Source of the DNA: Pyxicephalus adspersus
Taxonomy: Eukaryota; Chordata; Amphibia; Anura; Pyxicephalidae
Assembly (NCBI RefSeq): GCF_032062135.1
Contig: NC_092863.1
Location: forward strand, 20,050,490 to 20,114,489
Direction of reading: 5' to 3'
Length of the DNA stretch: 64,000 nucleotides
Shown: in pieces, positions 38,501-50,500 of the stretch
How the letters are laid out: each line of letters opens with the position of its first letter
Numbering within the stretch: position 1 is the stretch's first letter
Made by a program: the position numbers and the translations under genes
Notes under the pieces: model-generated
Told to the model about the DNA's origin: nothing
Seen by the model: the letters and a program-made list of their open reading frames with translations, nothing else
Database searches by the model: none

Positions 38501-41500
38501 CTAAATTGGCATTTTACTTTCTGTATTATTCACTTAATGCAACAGTTTTGCAAACAAAGACCTATTAAATCATATTTGTCACCATATCTAAACGTGCATT
38601 AATTGCAGTGTAGAATGTGAATGTTGCAATTATAATTATTACCATGTCACTTATAATTTGCTTTAATTCAAGTCAGGTCCTGACTTCAGTCCTCTATGTG
38701 CCAGGTTAGTCTACAGTAAAATTCAACATATGGGGGAATGGGGGGGGGGGAAGGGGTTGGGATGAATGCTTGTGACTTTGTATGTTGTAACCAATGCAAT
38801 TTGCTGTAACCAATGTAACCTTTGCTAGTAGAAGACAATACCTTTCAAGAAGCACTGTGGCAGACCTACTAATACTTGGTCAAATCTAAAGGTGAGACAA
38901 TATTTTGTTGTACTGGCATATTTGCCAAGAGGAATCTTTTATTTAACTTGTCACTTGCCAGTCTAAAATCTAAGAAGGCAGACAAGGAAGTTATATGCTC
39001 CTTCATGATACTTTAAGCCAGTACCCGCTCTACGTCATCATGAAATGTAGTTTCTTCTTTAGGAATTTCTCCAATTTCTGCAGAAACAGGAAGTTACAAT
39101 CAAAAGAAATGCCATTAATTTGGTCTTGGATATCATGTCTCCATCCTAACATTTCTGCCTCCTTGCAGAATTAAGTGCAGCCCCAGATCTTGCTGAAAAC
39201 TTAACATTATCAGCTGCTGCATCTGCAAGACGAATCACCAAAAGAGTCCAGCAGTTTGTTTAGGGCAGCTTGGGCCACATTTAGAGAAGCACAGTTCATC
39301 CAAACATCAATATTCCCGGAGACACATGCAGCAGCTAATGCAATAATGGCAGAGCTTGCATCCCAACCCTTTCTTAGGAAGGCTTCCAACTTCCTATCCG
39401 TTGCATCTTTAATACTTCAGGAATCTTTAAAAGCAAATGCCTAATTTAAACACGTAGCCTATTTACAGCTCTCCCCCCCCCCAAAAAAAAATCTGACATT
39501 TGAAAAAAATCTTTACTGCTCAGCCATATTGGGTATGAAAGCTTTTACAGAACTTAGGCCAAATCATTTTTCCTTTCTTCTCCCATTCCCTCATTATAAG
39601 ATTTTAAGGGCTAAATGGAAGGGGGGCTCTCCCGTTGGTCTAGCAGGCCACTATAGATCAGCTACTGTATTTTGTTGCATGACATACATTGTAGTAAATC
39701 AGGAAAATTAAAACAAAACAAATATCTGAAAGGCCTTGTCTACTTTTGCTTTTTTCCCATCCTCAAAATTTTCCCCTTCACATACTTCATTTTCCAAGGC
39801 AAAGAGTATTTCTACTTCATTTTATTCCATGGCTAGAGGCAGTGTCAGCCTAAAAATCTAAATATCTAAAATCTAAACTCTAGAGCATACAGGCATGTTA
39901 TCAGAAATGGCATCCCGGAAGAATGAAATAGGTAGACATATTCGTTTTCATGGTGTTCCATAAAAATCTTTAAAAGGTAAGATATTTCAATTACAGTTGA
40001 CTTTAATACTTATTAGAAAAAGGCTTAGAATGTGCGGTGTACAGTTTAATACTACAATTTTCATAACTTTTCCTAATACTGCCACCAAGCTCCTTGTACA
40101 CTCTCTCCTTGTACACCAAGCTCTTATCTCTCATCTGGACTTCTGTATCTGCATCTCTTTGTAGTTCCCTTCATTGACTTTCATTTCACTTTAGAATCAA
40201 ATCCAAGCTCCTGAGGTTTGCCTTCAAATCCCTCCACAGTTCTTGTCTTGTCTAGAGCTGCCCCAATTCTCTGGAATGGTCTTTCTTATCCTATTTGGCT
40301 TGTTCCTACTTTCTACTCATTTATAAGAGAAAAACCCATTTATTCAAACTTTCCTACCCATCTTTTGTCTTTTGAAACCATCATTACCTCCTATTTGTGT
40401 GTAAATTCCCCCACCTACTAGATTGTAAGCACTTCGGGGCAGGGTCCTCTCTTTCTGTGTCACAGTCTGTATTAGTCTGTCATTTGCAACCCCTATTGAA
40501 TGTACAGCGCTGCATATTAGGTTGGCGCTATATAAATCCTTTTTAATAATAATAATACTTAACAGACGCCTTAGCTGTAGCAGGTTAGCAGGCTGTTCTC
40601 CCTGCAACGCATAACAGCCAGGGACTTAAAGGGCAATGGGCCAGCCCGGCCCAGAGCCCAGGACCAGCCCGGTCAGGGAAGCAGGGACAGAAACCAGCAA
40701 GGATATAGAAAAACCTCTGAAGAAGGACCTCAGACTCCCCAGCCATTATTCCACTGAGGGAATAGTTGGTGGGAAGGGTTGTTTTTTACCCTTCAATAAA
40801 TGCACTGTCCAATTGTAGCTAAGGTTTAATCATCTTACCACAGCAATAATTAAAAAAAGGACAGGGATGGGGTATGTATAACGCAAACCAGAGAGAATCA
40901 GAAAGAAAATAGGAGAAACAAAATAAAGGGGGTCACCACCACAGATAACAATTCAATATTAAACTCACTTGGTAAATAATGGTGTATTCAAGTTGACTAT
41001 GTTTTGCAAAAAGTCATCAAGGAGTATTGTAATTTGGCCACCATTAGAGTGTTAGTACCAGTGGACCTTTTGCTTCACTTGTAAGACCCAGACCAAGAGT
41101 TTGTTGCGCTACGGTGAACAAAGCCCAACAGTTTAGTCGAATGTTTAAGGCAACCAGCTAAGTGCATTGAAGGAATCTTTCCGAAGGCCCGTCAAAACAT
41201 CAAAACATGCTTTATACAGGCACACTCCCACCAAATATGCTTCCAAGCGTGCGGGTCCAGGGACTCCCTATACCATAAGTCTGAAGTGAGAGAATAAAAT
41301 TTTGTGAGTCCAGTAGGTACAATATACCACCACAAAATGGTCCTATTATTGGCCCTCCCAAAAGACCACAAGTAGAAAGACATGAGCATGAGTGTCCCAC
41401 ATTTGTTTCCATTATGCCTGATCTAAGGAAAGGCTGACATTTACCTCATATCGAGTTGTGTATGATAAGGGGAAGTGTACAGTCAGAGAGAGTTATATAT

Positions 41501-44500
41501 TAGGGATAGAATGCCTTTACCTTGTGGGTCAATGGCATAGACGCTCTCAAAAGAAGTGCTGGATAATGCTTATTGGTGATCTTAGGTGTGGATTGCACAT
41601 AGTGCTGAAGAGATATGAAAAGAGGTTGGAGCAGAGGATCTTGTGAAAAGATCCAAAGGACACAAAGAATCCCTCCTAAAATAGTGGTGAAATAGTGGTG
41701 AGATAGTGGTGAGATCCTGCAGCCTAACCCTCAATTTTTGAGTTTAGGGTCACCTTAAGCACCAGCACTGTAAGAAACCCTTGTTATTCTTGCATATCAT
41801 CCCCAGACATTTATTAATATTCTTTTAAAATCTGGCTTTAGCATACTGACCTCTAACCTTTGAACACAGTCAAATATCAAACATCTGTAGAGTAGCAGAA
41901 GTTTAAAACCCTATGCAGATTTAATTTGGCTGTATGCTGTGTTGGAGGCATTTCCCTTCCCCCTTTTAAAGAGATGCATTAGGAAGTAGGACATCTCTAA
42001 AACATGAAGAGACTTCAGTTTTCTCATTGGAAAAGATTTCTGCAATAGACTTTATACCTTAATTTTTTGTTTTGGTTACTATTCAAACATTTTAGCTCTC
42101 TTATCACTTTGTCTCAGTGACACTTCATCAGGACAACCATAGTAATCTAGCTAGTGACACAGAAAGCAATAAAAGCCTCCTGTGTTTTAATCCTGTTAGT
42201 ATTTACAATTACTCTAAAGCTACATACACACTTCCAATTATTATCGTTGGAAAACGAACGACGAACGTTCATGCACGATATATATGAACGATCGTATAGC
42301 ACCGATCCTGCACATAGAGTTAACGACACGATCGTTCGTAGATCTTGTACACACAATAGATACGATCGTTTGAACGATAGAGGAACTATGTGCACGACAG
42401 GAAAGTGAACGGACGTTCGTTCATCACGCATGCTCCGAACATGGACGATCACCGAACGACCGTACACACGAACGATGTTCAACGATCGTCGTCCAATCCG
42501 ATCCGTCGGTCCGGTCGTTCGTTCGTTTCCAGCGACTTTCCTCGTTCGTCGGCGTCGTTGGTTACTTTTTTACGAACGATTTTCTGCCCAATCGATCGTT
42601 CGTCGTTCGATTGGAACGATAAAAATTGGAAGTGTGTACGCACCTTAAGAATTGTATTTATTTTGTAAGTGTGCTTTTCAGCAATTTAATTACATCTGCC
42701 AGCTAATTCGGGGTTCTAAAACTGAATGGTCTAAACCTACACCCTAAAAGTAATCTTGCAATGCAAAATACAAGCCAATCACAAGTCATACAAACAACAA
42801 AGTGTTCACTGTAATCTCCACACATTTCCTAGTTTATTAGCAGAAATGTCTTGAATTTTATAATAACCCGTTTAACAAATAAAAATTAGGTAAACCAAAG
42901 TTGGGGCCTGTTAGATCATACCGCACGCATTAGTATTTCATATACAAAACCTTTCAAGACTTCAATAAAACAGGTACAAAGGTGTAATAGATGTAAATGA
43001 TCAACTAACAATCTGTAGTAATAAAAGTAACAAAGTGCAACTGAGTCCATGAACTGTTAGGAAACTATTGTGTTCCAAAAAATGGAAGTATAATATTGCC
43101 TGCTCAGTGTAAACCTAGTACATCAGTAAGCAAATCAAACAGAATAGTTTAATATTTATTTTAGATAAAATACTTTATAGAAAATATTGTGTATAGCATA
43201 TCATTCTGTACAGAAAACAAAAACCATATGCAAAAAATACGTACACAGTTATTTACAATGATATCACAAGGCACATATCCAGAATGCAAAGACAAAAGCA
43301 TTAACTGAAATTGGTATACACACACACACCATTGTATAGTTAAAAAAAAAAAAAAAGAAAAAAAAAGAAAAGTTGTTTTGCTCTTTTTCCAACACCTAAG
43401 AAGTTTCGAGTAATCTGAGAAACATCCAGCAAGCAGTAATTCTTCTGAGGATGCTTTTAAATTGAATCTGTGGCCAGAAATCAGGCATTTACAAATTCCT
43501 AACAGCAATATAATAGTGTTATTGAGCAATGTATCCCAAAAGAACACAATAACAGCACTAAAGTCTATTCAGAAAACATCTTGCCCTCTCCCGCACTTTC
43601 AGAAGTGACTCAGAAGTTGTAAACATGTAGCAAGTACTGCGAAAAGGGGAAGGGGTCCAGTTGCTCACAGGAGGACATGAACTGCCTTCACTTTAATAAA
43701 CATTTGGGATAAAATACAACAATACACAATGGTGAATCCCCCTTCTCTCAACAGATATGCTCACAGAACAGCATCATTCTTATAGGGTAATTATCGTACC
43801 AGAGGAGATAATTATATCAAAATCCTTTCCTTAAACTGCACTGAGGAACTTGGCAAGTCTTCACCCATGAGTTGTACTACAAGTTACAAGTCGAATGGAC
43901 ACTATCAAACAACAAACTACCAGAAGCAGGAGTACAAATGTAAGGGCAAGAAATCTGTCCCTCAACAGACTAGAGGTGCCTCAGAGGTTAGCACTCTGGC
44001 CTTTGCAGTGCTAGGTCCCGGGTCTCAACAAGGAAACTATCTGCACAGAGTTTGCAGGTTCTCCCCGTGTTTGCGTGGGTTTCCTCCAGGTACTCTGGTT
44101 TCCTCCCAAATTCCAAAAACATGCAGGTAGGTTGTGTTTACCCCAAATAGACTGTTTATGACATATGACTATGGACAGGATACTGGATTGTGAGCCCCCA
44201 AGGGACAGCTAGTGACATCACTACAGACTTTGTGCCGGTGCTGTATAAATACTGGATAATAATAATATTGTTTTCTTGTCCACGAAGTCTTCATCTTTGG
44301 GACATGCTAAACATAGGCAGCAGCAACAACTCTTATAGGCCCAAGACAAAAACTGGGAACTGCCTGTAGCTCAAGAACCAACTATGAGAACTTGCACCTA
44401 AGTCTTGCATCAGGAGAGCCCAAAGGCCCATCTGGTAGAGCAAGGAAACAGGAGGTAGCCAAACAGTTTGAATAGATGCTGAATGTTTAAGAGTCAATCA

Positions 44501-47500
44501 ATGAAAACCAGAACATGTTCCGACAGGAAGAAAAACTCAATCTTTCAGACCATAGGTAAACTATGGTAACCTGGGCCACCAATAAATAGTAAAAGTTGAT
44601 TTCTAAGCATCAAAGGGTCAAAATTATTAGAAGAAAAAAAAAATTAAATCATGAGCTAAACCAAGGGAAAAATTCTGAAGAGTTAAGAAAACAATCCTAG
44701 CACAGGGGGACACCTGACTCTGACATACTAGTTCCAGAACCAAAATAGCATTTCTAACATAAAAGCCTGTCTGTTCAGACTCTTATACCAAAAATATGGA
44801 AGAATTAAGAAAAATGCTCTAAAGTTTTAAACAGAAATCCTTAACGCTGCCAAGCAAACTAGTATTATTTCAAGGAGTCATTATAGACAAAAAGAGATAG
44901 AAGTGAAAGCGATTGCCTGTAGAGGGTCTTTATCAATGAATAGTAAGTACATTATTTTACCCCCAATACCATGTGAGCAGGACTGGCAATACCCCTGGCG
45001 AAAAATACCAGATAAAAGAAATCTAACCCACAAAATCTAACCCACAAAGGATCACCGATTTATAGGATGCTCCTGGCTCACCAAAAGGGATGTTAGAGCC
45101 TATGAAGAAATGGTTAGGAGTCCTACTAGCCAGTTCTAATTTTTTTGCATGGGCATTCTGTAAGGTAAAAAGTAGAAACGTGGGAAGAGGGTGTGACTAC
45201 ATCTGCTTGTAGGGGTCCCAAAGCTCTTTCGATGCACCTGCTGATCGTGTGTTTATACTAGGATTCAAGGGGCTCCTAATCCATTCTCCATAATTTGCAC
45301 AGGTCCTAAAACCCCAAGACATGTGCAGTCTTCACAATTCAAGGCTAGGTATGACAGAGAATCTGTGGAAAGCTACCTGATAAGTGTTTACATCTGTGAA
45401 ATAACTGGGTGGATAAGGCTAAAGGGTGAAGTCCTACTCTGGAAATAATCAGCTATACTTACTCCTATAGCATCAAGAGTTCTCATTCCACCTCAATAGG
45501 TAGATTCATAGCAGATGACTGCCCAAGGGGATAATATAGCATAGCAGGCCATCCCACTCCCATACACTAGGTTATCAAATGAGCAGGACCAAATGATTAA
45601 TGCCTAGGTGAGAGAAAAGACGAAGATGGCGACCTGCGAAGCGCCAGCTCCGGGACGACACAGGACCCCATGCAGGACACCCTCGGAGGGATTAGTCTGC
45701 CCTGCAGGATTGAAGGTAAGTATTTTTTTTGTGGCAGTTTTCAGTTTAGTTCCTCTTTAAAGATACAGGTTTGGAGAGAACTGTTTTGAATTGAGTTGGT
45801 GAACCTGCCTTAAAAAGACAGATACTCTGCACTTCATGCAAAGGCTAAGCATTATCTCTTGAACTAAAGGGCTTGACAACAGATAATGGATATCTCAGAG
45901 GGAAACATCCTGACTTGTGTTCAAGCACTGAAAGTTCCAGCATCAACTCTTGACAGTTCATCACTTCTGCTACAGCTGGACCAGGACTGTTGTCTTAACA
46001 GAGCCTGAACCAACCATACTATCAACAAGGGGTAGTATAAATATGTCATATGGGGAATCCCAGCAACACCAGCAAGGATTACATTGGAAGCAGCACACTA
46101 TCCAGAACCTTGGGTGCAGAGATGAGGGTAAAATGTAGGAAATTTTATTGGCCTGAACACATTGGAAGTCTGGTGGGAAATTGCCAAACACAAAGCAGGA
46201 CATTCAGTTATAGATGGTCCAAAATAGTGTTTGCTGTGTGAAAATGGACTGAGCAAATTGATGTAGAACCTAAACACCAATGTTGCAAGGGCATGACAGG
46301 ACTAATATACAGAATAACATGAGGGCTAAATGAGAAGTGCTAATCTTGCAGCGATATTAAAAAAATAAAAAAAAAATAAAAATAAAAAAAAAAGGTGTGG
46401 CGGGTTCAAACCATTCAGAAAACCCAATCCCTGTGACTAGATGTCTAAGAAGTAGACAGCCCAGGTGCCTGCAAAGATTTCAGATTAACAGCCACTACCC
46501 AAACTGGGCATACCTTCATGAAGAGGAAGGTTTACTGAAGGCTTGTCAGATTGTTTTTCAATGAAGGTTTTGTGGGTAGCCAGTGATCCAGGTTTATGGA
46601 AGTCTAGGTTTGTATATTACATAAAAAAGGTAATGGAAATATAGACCTCTGTAATTTGTCCTGTTGTCTTCCACTTAAACAATGGACTCCTAACTGTCAA
46701 TGATATCCTTGATAATGTTACTTGCTCCCGTGACAGTCTGTGGACCAGGCATTCAGCCAAAGTGCTCTACTACATGCCAAAATAAAGTGCAGGGCAGGGT
46801 TCAGCCAGCTGTAACTGATTTCAGGAAAGTTTCCAAGCAATTATTAGTTTGATCCATAAACTCAGGAGTGCCTTATACGCAAATGTTTTTTTTTTCTTTT
46901 GTTAATGTTGTTCACCAATTGACAGATTGGGGTAGATTGGGGTAGATTGGGGATGGTTGGCAAATTCCAAACAGGAAGCAGAACGTTAAGGTCACTTATC
47001 CAGCTGTTGTACTGTGCATAGGCACTGTTTTTAGGAGGGGGCAGTCTTGCTCTACTATTCACTCCCCACATACGCAATGTATGTAGGACAATTTCTTACT
47101 TGTTTCGCTGTACACATCTGTATGCTACCATTAGGAAGCATGTGCATAGCACAAACAGCAGGCAGGGTTGGGCAGAGCTAGCAGTAGTTAATCCTGATAG
47201 ACAAGCTTTGTGTCAGGGAAGCCACCACATGTCTCCACATTGCCCTATATGCTAAGTGGACATGACAGAGCGAACATTGCCATACCTTCACGAATAAGTT
47301 AAGTGTCATTGTTGTGCAGAGAAAATTACATGTATTGGACAGTACTGTACTTAAATAATCACAAGGAATAAATTGCTAATAGCAATATTGTTGCCTTAAA
47401 TGAGCCACAATGGCTTAAAATTGATATGATTGAGGAACAGTTGGGTAAAATTAAGGTTGACAAAACAGCTAAACCTGATGGATTACATCCACGTTTCCTC

Positions 47501-50500
47501 AAAGAGTGAAGCTCAGTTGGCTCCGCACTGGACTGTTTCATAGACGCAAATAATACCGGGAATTTTAGTAGAGGCTCTATTTCAATGAAGAGGGAGTTTC
47601 AGCGGCGGGCCACTCATAAGATTTAGCTCCGCATTGGCTGCGTCTGGCATTTCCAGCCCTCCCCCTCAGCTGTACTTATCCTTGCTACTCCAAAGGAATG
47701 GACTTGAATGGTTGGATTTTCAGAAAATTGAAAGAAATTGAAAGAAAATTGTTATTATTGTTAGCCTGTGCAAAAAGGTTACCATTGAAATTTAACTCAG
47801 AAGGCTACAAATAGAGAAAGGCATAGGATTTTTTGTTATATAAAATTAAAAATACACTTTTTATGCCACTTATAAGCTTGTTTCAGATTGAATGTGAATC
47901 AAAACCTTTGCTTCCATATGAAAAGGGTTTATATCAAATGAGAATGAAAAATATCCTCACTTTTTTCAATAAATTTAAAGGTTGACCCACAACTTTGTCT
48001 AAGTTTTTAATTTTGGCCCTCTGTGTATTTGAGTTTGACACCCCTGGTCTAAGGGTTTTAGTGGTATACCCCAGGGTTCAGTGTTGGGACCTTTACTGTT
48101 TAACATCTTTATAAATGATTTAGAGTTTGGGAATAAAAGTACCCTTCCCGTGTTTGCAGATGACACCAAACTATGTAATGAAATTAAGACCATACAGGAT
48201 GTCTATCTACAAGCAGACTTGGATGTACTGTTTGATTGGGCAGCCAAATGAAAATTACATTTATTTTTGAGCAATGCAAAGTTATGCACTTGGGGGCTAA
48301 CACCATGCATGCTTCATACTATCCAGGGGGAATACATTTGAGGGTTCTGGTAGATCATAGACTTAATAATAGCATGCAATGCCAAACTGCGATATCAAAT
48401 GCTAGCAAAGTACTTTCATGTTTTAAAAGAGGAATAGACTGAAAAGATGGATACATAATCCTGTCCCTGTACAAAGCATTGGTCAGACCACATCTGAAAC
48501 ATGCAGTCCAGGTTTTGGCACCAGTTCACAAAATGGATACTGAGGAATTGACATTGGAATCAGGAAGGAATTCTTTTCCCCTGTTGGAGCAAATTGTACC
48601 AGGGTTTTTTTTCCTTCCTCTGGATCAACTATATCCATAAGGTTTTGTATCCGGGATATGTTTATTTCCCTAGTGGTAGAACATTATGGATTGTGTCAAA
48701 CAATGTTGTGTGTACAACATACAACAACCAAGGAAAGAATATAGTTAAAAACAATTAAAACAATTTGAATATCACCAACTTTTTTTTAGAGGTAATTAAA
48801 GTTGGTCAACAATAGGATACTGTGAGCCTGTCTGAGACAATCTTTATCATTACTACAGCTCAGTTGACAAGTGGAGAGTAGCAGGCAGTAGGAAACAATG
48901 TTGTAACGTGGGATATATCCAAGGTGTTCTCTTTTTTTTTTTTTTCCTATCTAGCAGGACTGAATTTTCCAAAATCTCATTCAGCGACCCTCCATTAAGC
49001 ATTTATTTTTCCAACTCAAACACAAAGAGCATGTTCATACTACAAATGGAAATTTATTTGAGTCACTTTATTAACAAGCAATAAAACTGCCCCGTAGTAA
49101 GGCAATCTAAAGCTCAATGCATAAGGCAAATACTTATATTACACAAACTCCTGTTAGCAAGTAAGTGTTAGATAATTGGGAGTCTTTAGAGAAATTGGAA
49201 GTATCATGGAAAAGTTGAAAGCTCTGGGCCTGATGAGTATTCCATAGCTATTTTGTTAAAAGAAGAGAGTTTAAAAAGCACCACACATGGACCCACTGTC
49301 CAAAAGCCACTTTCTACTAGCCCTGCAACATCCAGTCCAGAGGGGTCCAGATGTGGCACTCAAAAGTTCAAGACTGGCAATAAGACAAAGGATAATTGGA
49401 GCCAAAGAGACCAGCTGTAGCAATGATATATTGAAAAATCTTGATTGAAGGAAAAAAAAAAAAAAAATGAACACACACAAAAAAAAATTACACAGCAAAG
49501 CTGAAAAATAAAATGTATTCCACTAGGACAAAAAAGTGTTGCTGGTAGTAGGATTTATTCTGTGCTGGCCTACAGTTTTTTAGTTTTGTTAGTGTCTACT
49601 CCTACTATAAATGGAAGTGTAACCTAGAATTGAAAATCCTATAAACAATCATTTACTTGTAGTTGGGCTTTAGGATTTCTTAAGCTTAACTAAATATATA
49701 AATATTTATAACCCAAGATAATATATGAGCCCAAAATGGGTCACATTAAAATACAGAAACCCACACTGCATTTCACCTCGCCTATAACCATTTTCAGACT
49801 ACACATCAGCATCAACTGTCACACCCATCCTTAAAAAGGCCCATTTCCTTAATCCTTAAACCTCCTAAAACTACTTATGCAGATTACTTTCAGCTACTTG
49901 ATCTGCTTCCTTTTCTCCCACTCCCCTGCTTGACCCTTTCCAACTCAATTACTTCCCATTGTTAAGGAGAGAAAAAAAATNNNNNNNNNNNNNNNNNNNN
50001 NNNNNNNNNNNNNNNNNNNNNNNNNNNNNNNNNNNNNNNNNNNNNNNNNNNNNNNNNNNNNNNNNNNNNNNNNNNNNNNNNNNNNNNNNNNNNNNNNNNN
50101 NNNNNNNNNNNNNNNNNNNNNNNNNNNNNNNNNNNNNNNNNNNNNNNNNNNNNNNNNNNNNNNNNNNNNNNNNNNNNNNNNNNNNNNNNNNNNNNNNNNN
50201 NNNNNNNNNNNNNNNNNNNNNNNNNNNNNNNNNNNNNNNNNNNNNNNNNNNNNNNNNNNNNNNNNNNNNNNNNNNNNNNNNNNNNNNNNNNNNNNNNNNN
50301 NNNNNNNNNNNNNNNNNNNNNNNNNNNNNNNNNNNNNNNNNNNNNNNNNNNNNNNNNNNNNNNNNNNNNNNNNNNNNNNNNNNNNNNNNNNNNNNNNNNN
50401 NNNNNNNNNNNNNNNNNNNNNNNNNNNNNNNNNNNNNNNNNNNNNNNNNNNNNNNNNNNNNNNNNNNNNNNNNNNNNNNNNNNNNNNNNNNNNNNNNNNN

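Noticed and set aside
39285..39310. GCACAGTTCATC, considered as part of NPEPPS exon 2 (antisense of MNCA)
   Set aside because: The flanking codons do not match and there are no splice sites; the stretch belongs to the DIRS-like relic.
42147..42668. Overlapping long ORFs on both strands
   Set aside because: They result from the palindromic words of a family A MITE.
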